From assembly GCA_910583695.1 (NCBI GenBank), contig CAJTZL010000002.1, forward strand, positions 62,001 to 126,000: a stretch of DNA of 64,000 bases, written 5' to 3'. The stretch's first letter is position 1, and each line of letters opens with the position of its first letter. A program made the position numbers and the translations under genes. The notes beneath the pieces were generated by a model that was not told where the DNA came from, searched no databases, and worked only from the letters and a program-made list of their open reading frames with translations. Below, piece after piece: positions 14,931-24,512 of the stretch. Origin of the DNA: an uncultured Oscillibacter sp. Its GTDB lineage: Bacteria > Bacillota > Clostridia > Oscillospirales > Oscillospiraceae.

Positions 14931-16895
14931 TTAATCCCTGGCAAGCGTAAACTGGTCCACCAGCTGTTTCAGGCTGGCCGCCTCAGCGGAGAGCTCCTCG
15001 CTGGCGGCGGCGCTCTCCTGGGCTGTGGCGCTGTTGGTCTGGACCACGGAGGAAATCTGATCAATGCCCTCCGTGACCTGGGTGATGGAGGCGGTCTGGT
15101 TTGCCACAGCCTCTACCACAATGTCCATCTGAGCGGTGACATGACCGGCGGAGACGCTGGTCTGCTCCAGGGACTCGGTGACTTTCCCCACCGCTTCGCT
15201 GCCCTCGACAACGGCGGCGATGGAGCCCTCGATCAGCTCCTTGGTGGCCTTGGCGGCCTGATCAGACCGGGTGGCCAGATTCCGGACCTCGTCCGCCACA
15301 ACGGCGAAGCCCTTGCCGGCAGAGCCCGCCCGAGCGGCCTCCACAGCGGCGTTCAGAGCCAGGATGTTGGTCTGGAAGGCGATGTTTTCAATGGTGGCAA
15401 TGATCTTGGAAATCTCCTCGGAGGACTTGGAGATTTTCTCCATGGCGGCATTCAGTTCCTTGACGTGCTCCACACTGACTCCCAGGTGCCCGCCGGCCTC
15501 GTTCACGAAGCGGCCCGCCTCCTCGGCGGCGGCGGAGGTCTTCTGGGCGCTGTTGGAGATGTCCGTAATCGTGGCCGCCAGTTCCTCCACGGAGCTGGCC
15601 TGGGTCATGGAGCCCTGGCTCAGAGTCTGAGCACCCATGGACACCTGATTGCTGGCAGAGGAAACCTGGGCCGCGGAGGCGTTAATCTGCCGCATGGTGC
15701 CGCTGAGCTCCTGCTTCAGCGTCCGCATGGACAGGAGGATGTTCTGGAAGTCCCCCACATAGGCCTCCCGGTGGGCGGAGCGGATGTCCAGATTCTGCCT
15801 GGACATTTCCGTGAGAAGGTAGCTGATGTCGTTGATGATGGTGTTCAGGCCCGTTACCATCTCCGCTGTGGAGCGGGTCAGCTCCGCCGTCTCGTCCTGC
15901 CCCTTCGTCTTGGGAACCGGGGCCGAGAGATCACCCTCCACCAGCAGCTTCATCCGCGCGGCGCAGGCCCGCATGGGATCGCCGATGTTGCTGGACAGCT
16001 TCAGGGCCACCACGATGGAGGCCAGAATGGAGGCGATGATCACCAGCACATTGATGGCCATGCCGAAGTATGTATCCGCCAGATAGTCCTTTTTCATGGC
16101 GGTGACGGCCACGCTCCAGCCGTCGGTGCCTCCCACCGGGGCGTAGGCCGCGAAGCGGGGCCCGTCGGAGTCATGGAAGCTGCCGAAGCCCACCTTCCCC
16201 TGGCGCATCTCCGCGTGGATGGCCGCCAGCTGCTTCAAGGAGGAATCGCTCTGGGCCTCCCGCTCAATATTCTGTGTGGTGATGGTTTCCAGTGTAACGT
16301 CGGCTATGGTATCTCCGTCCTTGTTGATCATATAGGCCCGGCTGTTTTCGCTGACCTGGATGGAGGAGACAATATCGTTCAGGAAGGTCTCCGGCGGGAC
16401 GAAGTACACCACGCCCGCAATGATCCCCCGGTTGGAGTAGACGGGCGCGGCCACCATGATGGACAGCTCCCCGGTAATCTTGCTGACCAGGGGCTGGGAG
16501 ACGTAGACGTTCCCCTTCATGGCCTGCTGGACATACTCCCGGTCGGAATAGTCCTTCCCGTCAAACACGCTGATGCCGTCCAGGCCGATGAGATTGCCCC
16601 GCTGAAAGCCATGGAGGCTGACCCGCTCATCCACAATGGCCTTCTTCTCCTCCACCGAGGTGAAGGAATTGGCCAGCTGAGTGATGCGCCCCGTGTCCAT
16701 GGCCACATTCTTATAAGCAATCAGTTCCTCTTCAATGCGCTCGGAGGCCAGGACGGCGGTCTCGCTCATCATCTGCTCCACCGTGGCAATGGTGCTTCTG
16801 TAATTCAGCCCGATGCTGGCGCTCCCCACCACGAACAGCGCAATCAGGACTGTCGCCATCAGGCATACCGTAATCTTTTTTCGGATACTATTCAT
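14931..16895 (-). CDS. Methyl-accepting chemotaxis protein with dCache-type sensor domain
   Basis: The 654-residue receptor has an N-terminal membrane segment (about 8-28), an extracytoplasmic dCACHE-like domain (about 30-270; DRVSLHGFQRGNLIGLDGIS, YSDREYVQQAMKG, VAAPVYSNRGIIAGVVYF), a second membrane segment (about 275-298), HAMP (about 300-355) and the signalling domain. The hairpin tip IENIAFQTNILALNAAVEAARAG is canonical. dCACHE domains often bind amino acids or other small metabolites. It is a single gene with its own promoter and terminator. Confidence 0.93.
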   Translation of the reverse strand: MNSIRKKITVCLMATVLIALFVVGSASIGLNYRSTIATVEQMMSETAVLASERIEEELIAYKNVAMDTGRITQLANSFTSVEEKKAIVDERVSLHGFQRGNLIGLDGISVFDGKDYSDREYVQQAMKGNVYVSQPLVSKITGELSIMVAAPVYSNRGIIAGVVYFVPPETFLNDIVSSIQVSENSRAYMINKDGDTIADVTLETITTQNIEREAQSDSSLKQLAAIHAEMRQGKVGFGSFHDSDGPRFAAYAPVGGTDGWSVAVTAMKKDYLADTYFGMAINVLVIIASILASIVVALKLSSNIGDPMRACAARMKLLVEGDLSAPVPKTKGQDETAELTRSTAEMVTGLNTIINDISYLLTEMSRQNLDIRSAHREAYVGDFQNILLSMRTLKQELSGTMRQINASAAQVSSASNQVSMGAQTLSQGSMTQASSVEELAATITDISNSAQKTSAAAEEAGRFVNEAGGHLGVSVEHVKELNAAMEKISKSSEEISKIIATIENIAFQTNILALNAAVEAARAGSAGKGFAVVADEVRNLATRSDQAAKATKELIEGSIAAVVEGSEAVGKVTESLEQTSVSAGHVTAQMDIVVEAVANQTASITQVTEGIDQISSVVQTNSATAQESAAASEELSAEAASLKQLVDQFTLARD

Positions 16896-16951
16896 CTCTC
16901 CACCCCTGTTATTTTGTCCGGGCTTCGCCGGCTCCCAATTTACATGGCTTC

Positions 16952-16981
16952 ATTATAGGGGCCCGGAAGCCCTTTTGTCAA
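16952..16981 (-). promoter_or_regulatory. Sigma-A promoter of the chemoreceptor gene
   Basis: Minus-strand TTGACA (16976-16981) and TATAAT (16952-16957) with an 18-bp spacer. Both hexamers are perfect, so a motility sigma factor is not needed to explain expression. Confidence 0.8.
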
Positions 16982-17065
16982 TGCCTTCCTCTGATTTTCA
17001 GACCCTTAAAAAAGCGGCCGGAGCGGGACCGCCGGGGCATGGGGCGCGCCGGAACGGCCCCCTCG

Positions 17066-17094
17066 TTGACAGGGCGGGGAAAAACCGCTATAAT
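17066..17094 (+). promoter_or_regulatory. Consensus sigma-A promoter of the CapA-like gene
   Basis: TTGACA (17066-17071), 17-bp spacer, TATAAT (17089-17094): both elements perfect, 67 bp upstream of the start. Confidence 0.88.
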
Positions 17095-17160
17095 CAGGCC
17101 AAAAGTCCCCGAAAGCGGGAGCTATCGCAAACTCAGCTTCCCTGGAAAGGAGATCCTCTC

Positions 17161-18384
17161 ATGAAACGACAGCTCCCCGCCCTCCTGCTCTGCCTCGCGC
17201 TGCTCCTGAGCGCCTGCGGCAGCCTTTCCGCCGGAGCCGCATCCCCCGTCCCCGTCCCGGCGGAACCCCCGGTCCCCGCCCCCGCGGCATTTGAAGCGCC
17301 CCCAATCCCGGAGGAGCCCCCGCCGCCGGAGCCCACAGTGGCCACCCTGGCGGTCTGCGGCGACGCCATGAGCCACATGCCCATCACCGACGACGCCTGG
17401 AACGGGGAACGGTATGACTACGCTCGGATTATGGCCGCCGCCAAGCCCTATGTGGAGGCGGCGGACTACGCCGTGGTCAACCTGGAGACCACCCTCTCCG
17501 GCGGCCCCCCCTACTCCGGCTACCCCTCCTTCAACTCCCCCGACGATCTGGCGCACGACCTCAAGGCCCTGGGCTTTGACCTGTGCCTCACCGCCAACAA
17601 CCACAGCCTGGACCGGGGCTTCTCCGGCCTCAGCCGGACGCTGGACGTGCTGGACGAGGCAGGGCTGGCCCATGTGGGCTCCAGCCGCACCCGGGAGGAG
17701 CAGGACCGCGGCATCGACGTGGCCGACGTGGGGGGAATTTCCGTGGCCTTCCTGGGCTATACTTACGGCACCAACGGCATTCCCCTGCCCAAAAAGCACC
17801 CCTACGCCCTCAATGTCTTTCACACCGACTACCTGACCACCCTCTCCAAGCCGGACTGGGACCGTCTGGCCGCGGACCTGGAGACGGCGCAGGCCATGGA
17901 AACGGATCTCATCACGGTGATGATCCACTGGGGCCTGGAATACCAGCTGACGCAGAACCGGCATCAGGAGGAGCTGGCGGATTTCCTCTTTGCGCACGGC
18001 GCGGACCTCATTCTGGGGGGACACTCCCATGTGCCCCAGCCTATGGAGCTCCGGACCCTCCCCGACGGGCGGCAGGGCTTTGTCTGCTATTCCCTGGGGA
18101 ACTTCATCTCCTCCCAGACCAAGCCCAACACGGACACAACGGCGGTATTGACCCTGACCCTCACCCGGGACAACGAGACCGGAGAAACCCAGGTCACGGA
18201 CTACGCCTATGCCCCCCTGTACATGCTCCGCCGGGCGGCGGGGGCCTCCCCCCGCTTCGAGCTGGTGGATATCCACGCGGCCCTGGATTCCGATGAAACC
18301 GGGGAAGCCCTCCGGCAGAAGCTGAGCAAGGCTCTGGAAACCTGCCATGCCGTCTTTGGCCCGGAGCGGACCTGTAAAAAGTGA
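17161..18384 (+). CDS. CapA/PgsA-like lipoprotein (metallophosphatase fold)
   Basis: The start at 17161 (407 residues) follows AAAGGAG and gives a lipoprotein signal ending LLLSAC (Cys19). A Pro-rich linker (about 25-58) leads to the CapA fold: AVCGDAMSHMP (about 62-72), VNLETTLSG, LTANNHSLDRG, MIHWGLEYQLTQNRHQEELADFLFAHGADLILGGHSHVPQ (written here in the order seen, residues about 257-296 in part). These are the Asp/Asn/His ligands of a calcineurin-like phosphoesterase. The family takes part in poly-gamma-glutamate or capsule export, but many clostridial members stand alone, as here. Confidence 0.85.
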   Translation: MKRQLPALLLCLALLLSACGSLSAGAASPVPVPAEPPVPAPAAFEAPPIPEEPPPPEPTVATLAVCGDAMSHMPITDDAWNGERYDYARIMAAAKPYVEAADYAVVNLETTLSGGPPYSGYPSFNSPDDLAHDLKALGFDLCLTANNHSLDRGFSGLSRTLDVLDEAGLAHVGSSRTREEQDRGIDVADVGGISVAFLGYTYGTNGIPLPKKHPYALNVFHTDYLTTLSKPDWDRLAADLETAQAMETDLITVMIHWGLEYQLTQNRHQEELADFLFAHGADLILGGHSHVPQPMELRTLPDGRQGFVCYSLGNFISSQTKPNTDTTAVLTLTLTRDNETGETQVTDYAYAPLYMLRRAAGASPRFELVDIHAALDSDETGEALRQKLSKALETCHAVFGPERTCKK

Positions 18385-18393
18385 GCGCAAAAG

Positions 18394-18414
18394 CGCCGTC
18401 CCGGCGGGACGGCG
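18394..18414. terminator. Bidirectional terminator between capA-like and ROK genes
   Basis: CGCCGTCCC-GGC-GGGACGGCG: perfect 9-bp stem, between two convergent genes, with T-rich sequence (TTCACATTTT) on the plus side and an A-rich run on the other. Confidence 0.75.
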
Positions 18415-18434
18415 TTCACATTTTGCCCTTATGC

Positions 18435-19553
18435 TCAAAGCCCCTGGAGAAACGCCTCCACCTGGGTCAGTGCCGCACCCACGGCGGCGGCCTCCTGAGA
18501 GCAGCGGCTGTATTTCAGATAGGAGGAATCCGGCTCAAAGGGATTCCGCTCCGCCAGCAGCGCCCGCAGCAGCTCCCCGAACTCCTCCAGGCAGGCCCCT
18601 ACGCGGCCCCCCACCACCACGTCGCAGTCAAAGCTGACGTGAAGGTTGTTCACCGCCGCCGCCAGGCACTCCAGGTACTCCCGCCAGATCGCCCGCTTCT
18701 CGGAATCCCCGGAACGGAGCTCCTCGAAAAAGGCGGAGAGACTGCCCCCGGCGCGGCCCGCCAGGACCTTGGCGGAGCAGTAGGCGTCCAGACAGCCCGC
18801 CTTCCCGCACCAGCAAGGGCGTCCGCCGGGAACCAGGGTTGTGTGGCCGAACTCCCCGGCCCGGAGGCGGTCTCCCCGGTAAAGCGCCCCGTCCCGAAGA
18901 ATGGCCCCGCCCACGGTATCGTCCAGGGAGAGGTAAACCATGTCCCCCTCCGTGTCCCGGAGCTCCGCCAAGCCAGCGGCGTGGGCGGCGCTGAGACAGC
19001 GGCAGGGCCAGGGAATCTGCCGGGTGAAGCGGCTGAGGGGCACGTTCCGCAGCTCCAGGGCATGGGAGTCCCGCAGAAGCCCCCGCTCCTCGTCCACGAT
19101 GCCGGGGAGGGCGACGCCCACCCCCAGAATCCGGTCCGCCGCGCCGCCGGCCTCCACAAACCGCTGGAGCAGGCCCCCCAGGTACTGGAAGTATATGTCC
19201 TCCATGGAAAAGCGCAGGGCCCCCCTGGCCTGACGCAGCAGGGTGCCCCCCAAGTCCGTCAGCGCCACGCTCACATGGTCCGCCGTCAGGTTCACACCCA
19301 CCGCCATCCGGGCATCCCGCACGGGAGCGTAGGCCTTGGCCTTCCGGCCGCCGGTGGAGGCGTATACGCCGTCCTCCCGGACCAGTCCCATGTCCGTCAG
19401 CTCCTTCACGTTCTGCAAAATCGTGGGCCAGCTCAGGGCCAGCTTCCGGGTCAGCTCCATCTGGGAAATCCGGCCGCTGGCCAGGATGCAGCGCAGGGTG
19501 TTCACCCGGTTGCGCCGCTTGACGTCCATATTGTTGGCGGGAGATGTGGTCAT
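18435..19553 (-). CDS. ROK family transcriptional regulator
   Basis: The 372-residue protein has an N-terminal winged helix (about 10-65; GRISQMELTRKLALSWPTIL), then an actin-like ROK domain with the glycine-rich loop GVALPGIV, the GEFGH motif, and the zinc-binding CWCGKAGCLDAYCS (about 244-257). ROK repressors respond to sugars or sugar phosphates. It is divergent from the lipase-glycerol kinase pair, so control of those genes is the likely role. The AGGAG lies only two bases from the ATG, so the start is not certain. Confidence 0.9.
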   Translation of the reverse strand: MTTSPANNMDVKRRNRVNTLRCILASGRISQMELTRKLALSWPTILQNVKELTDMGLVREDGVYASTGGRKAKAYAPVRDARMAVGVNLTADHVSVALTDLGGTLLRQARGALRFSMEDIYFQYLGGLLQRFVEAGGAADRILGVGVALPGIVDEERGLLRDSHALELRNVPLSRFTRQIPWPCRCLSAAHAAGLAELRDTEGDMVYLSLDDTVGGAILRDGALYRGDRLRAGEFGHTTLVPGGRPCWCGKAGCLDAYCSAKVLAGRAGGSLSAFFEELRSGDSEKRAIWREYLECLAAAVNNLHVSFDCDVVVGGRVGACLEEFGELLRALLAERNPFEPDSSYLKYSRCSQEAAAVGAALTQVEAFLQGL

Positions 19554-19665
19554 AGCTCCTCATTCCTTATTCATTTTATAAAGACCTTATGGACAGCATA
19601 GCGGATTTCCTCCCAAATGGCAAGTCCTTTCCGGGAAAAAATCTTCCGGGCCCGTCTGCCGCCGG

Positions 19666-19694
19666 TTGACAGGGGCGGCGGCACACGGTATACT
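19666..19694 (+). promoter_or_regulatory. Sigma-A promoter of the lipase-glpK operon
   Basis: TTGACA (19666-19671), 17-bp spacer, TATACT (19689-19694), 74 bp upstream of the hydrolase start. Confidence 0.82.
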
Positions 19695-19767
19695 TTTCTT
19701 GATTCCTTTATTTTCCGGCGATACAAACGACAGGGCGCTTCCTGCGCCCGGAACAGGAGGAGCAGCG

Positions 19768-20694
19768 ATGTTACACGAGATCAGCTTCCAGTCCTTCAAC
19801 CAGCGGGATCAGGTCCAGGGGTGGATCTACGTCCCTGCCGCCAGGCCCGTGGGCATTCTCCAGCTGGTTCACGGCTTCGGGGAGCACTCCCGGCGGTATC
19901 TCCACATGATTTCCAAATTCCTGGACGCCGGCTTCATCGTGGCCGCGGACGACCATGTGGGCCATGGCAGGACCGCCGTGGTCAACGACTCCTGGGGCGA
20001 CTGGGGCGGCAAGGGGCCCCACACCATGATGGAGGACGAGCACACCCTGACAACGCTGGTCAAGGAGAAGTATCCCGGCCTCCCCTATTTCCTCTTCGGC
20101 CACAGCATGGGCTCCTTCATCGCCCGGGACTATATCACAGCCTATGGCGAAGAGCTCTCCGCCGTCACCCTCTGCGGCACCAGCGGTGTCTTCCCCGGCC
20201 TGGAGCAGGGCATGGCCATGCTGCAAGCCGCCGTGGACGCCGGGCAGGGGGACGCCTCCGACCCCAATGCCGCCGGGGCCCTGCTCGGCTGGATGTGTGA
20301 GCGGTGCACGGAGGAAATCCGCTTCGGCAACGAGTGGATCTGCTCCGACCCCTTCGTTCAGGCGGATCACGCCATGGACCCCCTGGACGCCTTCTCCCAT
20401 CCCACCAGCAACCGCTCCTTCCTCTATTTCTGCCAGATGATCGACTGCATCACCGGCCCCGCCTGGGCGGAGAAGGTGCCCAAGGACCTGCCCATTTACA
20501 ACATCGCCGGCGGTGAGGACCCGGTGGGCCAGTACGGCGCGGGGGTGAAGCAGGTCTCCGCCTGGCTGGAGGACTCCGGCCACAAGGTGATCACCAGAAT
20601 CTACGACGGCTATCGCCACGAAATTCACAACTACAACGACCTCAAGGACCAGGTGGAGCAGGGCATCGTGGACTTCTTCAAGGGAACGCTGTAA
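19768..20694 (+). CDS. Alpha/beta hydrolase, monoacylglycerol lipase / lysophospholipase type
   Basis: The start at MLHEISFQSFN (308 residues) follows AGGAGGAGC; the longer frame lies in the promoter. Features are the oxyanion HGFGEHSRRY, the nucleophile elbow FGHSMGSF (Ser about 114), an Asp near GGEDPVGQYG and a His in YDGYRHEIHNY. This is the serine aminopeptidase S33/Hydrolase_4 pattern of MGL enzymes. It lacks a signal peptide, so acts in the cytoplasm. Followed 26 bp later by glycerol kinase: together they would release and phosphorylate glycerol from monoglycerides or lysolipids. Confidence 0.88.
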   Translation: MLHEISFQSFNQRDQVQGWIYVPAARPVGILQLVHGFGEHSRRYLHMISKFLDAGFIVAADDHVGHGRTAVVNDSWGDWGGKGPHTMMEDEHTLTTLVKEKYPGLPYFLFGHSMGSFIARDYITAYGEELSAVTLCGTSGVFPGLEQGMAMLQAAVDAGQGDASDPNAAGALLGWMCERCTEEIRFGNEWICSDPFVQADHAMDPLDAFSHPTSNRSFLYFCQMIDCITGPAWAEKVPKDLPIYNIAGGEDPVGQYGAGVKQVSAWLEDSGHKVITRIYDGYRHEIHNYNDLKDQVEQGIVDFFKGTL

Positions 20695-20720
20695 CCCCTG
20701 CGCCATCAGGAGGAGCAGAC

Positions 20721-22214
20721 GTGAAAAACTATGTGATCGCCATGGACCAGGGCACCACCAGCTCCCGGTGCATACTCTTCGACCGGCAGGGAGAGGTCCG
20801 GGCCGTGGTTCAGAAGGAATTTCCCCAGATTTACCCCCGGCCCGGCTGGGTGGAGCACGACCCCATGGACATCTGGTCCACTCAGATGGGCGTCACCATG
20901 GAGGCCATGCAGAAGGCCGATGCCCGGCCCGACGAAATCGCCGCCATCGGCATCACCAACCAGCGGGAAACCACCTTGGTCTGGGACGCCGCCACTGGAA
21001 AGCCTGTCTGCAACGCTATCGTCTGGCAGTGTCGCCGGACGGCGGCCCGCATCGAACAACTCCGGCAGGACGGGCTGGAGGAGACCGTCCGGCAAAAGAC
21101 CGGGCTGATTCCCGACGCCTACTTTTCCGCCAGCAAGCTGGAGTGGATTCTGAACAATGTCCCCGGCGCCCGGGAGCGGGCGGAGCGGGGAGAGCTGCGG
21201 TTCGGCACCGTGGATACCTGGCTCATCTGGAACCTCACCGGCGGGCGGGTCCACGCCACAGACTACACCAACGCCTCTCGGACCATGCTCTTTGACATCC
21301 ACAAGCTCCAGTGGGACCAGGAGCTGCTGGACTGCTTCCGCATCCCCGCCTCCCTGCTGCCCCAGGTCCTGCCCAGCAGCCATCTGTTCGGTGAGACGGA
21401 CAAATTCGGCGGCTCCATCCCCATTGCCGCCGCCGCGGGAGACCAGCAGGCCGCCCTCTTCGGCCAGTGCGGCTTTGAACCGGGAGACGTAAAGAGCACC
21501 TACGGCACCGGCGGCTTCCTGCTGATGAACACCGGCGCGGAGGCGGTCCCTTCCAGGCGGGGGCTTCTCACCACCATTGCCGCCGGGGCGGGCGGGCAGG
21601 TCCACTACGCCCTGGAGGGCAGCGTCTTCATCGCCGGGGCCGCCATCCAGTGGCTCCGGGACGAAATGCGGCTGCTGGACAGCGCCGCTCAGACGGAGCA
21701 AATCTGCGCTCAGCTGGAGGACGCCGGGGGCGTCTATGTGGTTCCCGCCTTTGTGGGCCTGGGGGCCCCCTACTGGGAGCCCTACGCCCGGGGCACCGTG
21801 GTGGGGCTGACCCGGGGCGTCACTCGGGAGCACTTCATCCGGGCGGTGACGGAATCCCTGGCCTACCAGACCAACGACCTACTCTTGGCCATGAAGGAGG
21901 AGTCCGGCCTGACCCTGGGCTCCCTCAAGGTGGACGGCGGAGCCAGCGCCAACAGCTTCCTCATGCAGTTCCAGGCGGACCTGTCGGACATCCAAATCCA
22001 GCGGCCCCGGTGCATCGAAACCACCGCCCTGGGGGCGGCATATCTGGCGGGACTGGCCTCCGGCTTCTGGCGGGACCAGGAGGAAATCAAGGGCAACTGG
22101 GCCTGCCAGCGGACCTTCTCCCCCGCTGTCTCCCAGGCGCGGCGGCAGGAGCTGCAAAAGGGCTGGAGGCGGGCCGTGCGCTGCGCCATGGCCTGGGCAA
22201 AGGACGAGGCATGA
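20721..22214 (+). CDS. glpK: Glycerol kinase
   Basis: At 497 residues this matches GlpK length exactly. FGGY-family motifs are the N-terminal AMDQGTTSSR, the substrate region TNQRETT, and the C-terminal ATP site VDGGASANSFLMQFQADLSD. It converts glycerol and ATP to glycerol 3-phosphate. The start codon is GTG, with GGAGGAGC upstream. Second gene in an operon with an MGL-like hydrolase; no facilitator or GlpD is nearby. The HPr-phosphorylated histidine region of Firmicute GlpK was not confirmed here. Confidence 0.95.
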   Translation: MKNYVIAMDQGTTSSRCILFDRQGEVRAVVQKEFPQIYPRPGWVEHDPMDIWSTQMGVTMEAMQKADARPDEIAAIGITNQRETTLVWDAATGKPVCNAIVWQCRRTAARIEQLRQDGLEETVRQKTGLIPDAYFSASKLEWILNNVPGARERAERGELRFGTVDTWLIWNLTGGRVHATDYTNASRTMLFDIHKLQWDQELLDCFRIPASLLPQVLPSSHLFGETDKFGGSIPIAAAAGDQQAALFGQCGFEPGDVKSTYGTGGFLLMNTGAEAVPSRRGLLTTIAAGAGGQVHYALEGSVFIAGAAIQWLRDEMRLLDSAAQTEQICAQLEDAGGVYVVPAFVGLGAPYWEPYARGTVVGLTRGVTREHFIRAVTESLAYQTNDLLLAMKEESGLTLGSLKVDGGASANSFLMQFQADLSDIQIQRPRCIETTALGAAYLAGLASGFWRDQEEIKGNWACQRTFSPAVSQARRQELQKGWRRAVRCAMAWAKDEA

Positions 22215-22225
22215 CAAATCTGCAA

Positions 22226-22264
22226 AGAAGTCCCCCAGAGGAAATTCCTCCGGGGAACTTCTTT
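22226..22264. terminator. Bidirectional terminator between glpK and the MMPL gene
   Basis: Long stem GAAGTCCCCCAGAGGAA / TTCCTCCGGGGAACTTC with one bulge, between convergent genes; TTTC on the plus side and TTTG on the minus side follow. Confidence 0.75.
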
Positions 22265-22274
22265 CGATATTCCG

Positions 22275-24497
22275 TCATTCTGCGCGGGCGGAAACCGGCT
22301 CCATCTCTATGGAAACCGCCTCCACGGAAGCCGCCTCCGGGGAAGCGGGCTCACCCTCCGAGGCGGGAAGGGCCTCGGTCTCCGCCGGGGGGAGCGTCTC
22401 CTTCTCCGGGCCGGGAAGAACCGGCGCAGGGTCCGGCGTCTTCCAGTGATAGCTGGTCCTTTGGAACAGCGGCTCGCAGACACAGAGGATGGCGGGCATC
22501 AGGAAAATGCTCACCAGCGCCGAGATCAGCGCTCCCCGGGCCAGCATGACGCAGATGGCCCCGATGAGGTCGATGGAGGAGACGAAGGATACCCCCAGGG
22601 TGGCGCAGAACAGCACCAGGGCACTGGTGACGATGGATGCGTCGGAGGAAGCGGCGGCAATGCGGATGGCCTCCTCCCGGCCAAGGCCCTTTTTCAGCTC
22701 CTCCTGGAACCGGGAGGTCATGAGGATGGCGTAATCCACTGTGGCTCCCAGCTGGACGCAGCTGATGATGGTGGGGGCGATGAAGGGAATTTCCGCGCCC
22801 AGGAAGTAGCAGCAGCCCTGGTTGATGAAAATGGCCAGCTCAATGGTGGCAACCAGCACCAGGGGGACGGAGACGGACTTGAAGACAAAGGCGATGATGA
22901 GGAAGATCGCCGCAATAGAAATATAATTCGTCACCTGGAAGTCCACGGCCGACGTGTCGATCAGGTCCCGGTACATGGCCCCCTCCCCGGTGATCATGGC
23001 GGAGGGGTCGTAGCTGTGGAGAATTTCATTCATGGCGTCCAGCTGAATCGCCACATCGTCCGTGGCGGGGGCGCAGCTGGAGTTGATCATCATCAGCTGC
23101 CAGCCCTCCTGGCGGAGCATATTCTTGAGGTCCTCCGGGATGAAGAAGTCCGGCACGCCCACGCCCAGCATCTTGTGGAAGGACACCACGGAGGTGACGC
23201 CGGGGACCTCCTCCATCCGCCGCTCGATCTCCCCCATGTCGGCGGCGCTCAGGTCGTCCCGGAGGACCACGAAATGGCTGGTGGCCATGTCAAAGTCGTC
23301 CTTCAGCTTTTCGTTGCTGACAATGGAGGGCAGGTCCCGGGGCAGGGATTCGTCCAGCTTGTAGTAGATGTCCGCGTGACGCTGGGCGTAGACCGCCGGG
23401 AAGAACAGCAGAACCGTCAGCACCACCAGGGGGATCTTGTATCGGAGAATGAAGCCGTTTACCCGGTCGAAGGAGGGAATCAGGGTCTTGTGCTTGTGCT
23501 TTCCAATCGGCTTGTCGAAGATCAGCACCAGGGAGGGCAGAACCAGAATGACCGTGGCCACACCCAGGACCACGCCCTTGGCCATGACGATGCCGATATC
23601 CCGGCCCAGAGTCAGCCGCATGAAGCACAGGGCCAGGAAGCCCGCAATGGTGGTCATGCTACTGCCGGAGAGGGAGCGGAAGGCGGCAATGATGGCCTGG
23701 GTCATGGCATCCCGCTTGTCGTCACAGCGCTCCCGCTCCTCCTCGTAGCGGTGGTAAAGGAAGATGGAGTAGTCCATGGTCACGCCTAATTGCAGCACGG
23801 CGGCGATAGCCTTTGTGATGTAGGAAATCTGGCCTAAGAAGATATTGCTTCCGAAGTTGTAGACCACGGCCATGCCGATGCTGGCCAGGTACACGAAGGG
23901 CAGGACGGTGGATTCCAGCGTCACGCTCATGGCGGCCAGGGCCAGCAGCACCGCAAGCCCCACAAAGATCGGCAGCTCCCCGTCCATCACGTCCCGGGTA
24001 TCCTTGATGACCACGGAGAAGCCCGCCAGGAAGCAGCGCTCGTTGCAGACGCTGCGCACCTGCCGGATGGCCTCCATGGTCTCGTCGGAGGCCCCGGGGT
24101 GATCGTACTGAATCAGCATCATGGTGGCCTGACCGGAGAAGAACATCTCCCGGAGGTCCGCCGGAATCATCTCCACGGGAACCTGAATGCCCACCAGATT
24201 GCTCAGCCACACGGCGCTGGACACGCCGGGGATATCCTGGATGTCCTGAATCAGCTTATTGGTGTAGCCCGCAGGCATCCCCTCCACGATCAGCATGCTG
24301 GTAGCCGCCATCTGGAAGGGGTCCTCCAGCAGCTGCTCTCCCTGGGAGGAGGGCAGGTCCTGGGGCAGGTAGGAAAGGATGTCGTAGTTAATCTGGGTGG
24401 CGGCGTAGCCGATGAGGGAGGGAATCAGCATCAGCACGGCAATCAGGGCCACAAGCCTGGGCTTTCGGGTCAGCTTATGGGCAATCTTTTCAATCAT
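22275..24497 (-). CDS. MMPL/RND-family transporter
   Basis: The 740-residue protein has two equal halves, each with one membrane helix, a large extracytoplasmic loop and five more helices, twelve in all. Helix-4 signatures are LGVTMDYSIFLYHRYEEE and LGATVDYAILMTSRFQEE, each holding the D-Y pair of proton-coupled MMPL exporters. A Pro/Glu/Ala-rich cytoplasmic tail (about 690-740) follows. MMPL proteins export lipids or hydrophobic compounds. It lies 15 bp after the gene for a large secreted coiled-coil protein and under control of two divergent TetR genes. Confidence 0.92.
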   Translation of the reverse strand: MIEKIAHKLTRKPRLVALIAVLMLIPSLIGYAATQINYDILSYLPQDLPSSQGEQLLEDPFQMAATSMLIVEGMPAGYTNKLIQDIQDIPGVSSAVWLSNLVGIQVPVEMIPADLREMFFSGQATMMLIQYDHPGASDETMEAIRQVRSVCNERCFLAGFSVVIKDTRDVMDGELPIFVGLAVLLALAAMSVTLESTVLPFVYLASIGMAVVYNFGSNIFLGQISYITKAIAAVLQLGVTMDYSIFLYHRYEEERERCDDKRDAMTQAIIAAFRSLSGSSMTTIAGFLALCFMRLTLGRDIGIVMAKGVVLGVATVILVLPSLVLIFDKPIGKHKHKTLIPSFDRVNGFILRYKIPLVVLTVLLFFPAVYAQRHADIYYKLDESLPRDLPSIVSNEKLKDDFDMATSHFVVLRDDLSAADMGEIERRMEEVPGVTSVVSFHKMLGVGVPDFFIPEDLKNMLRQEGWQLMMINSSCAPATDDVAIQLDAMNEILHSYDPSAMITGEGAMYRDLIDTSAVDFQVTNYISIAAIFLIIAFVFKSVSVPLVLVATIELAIFINQGCCYFLGAEIPFIAPTIISCVQLGATVDYAILMTSRFQEELKKGLGREEAIRIAAASSDASIVTSALVLFCATLGVSFVSSIDLIGAICVMLARGALISALVSIFLMPAILCVCEPLFQRTSYHWKTPDPAPVLPGPEKETLPPAETEALPASEGEPASPEAASVEAVSIEMEPVSARAE

Positions 24498-24512
24498 GGC
24501 GGTTTCCTCCCG

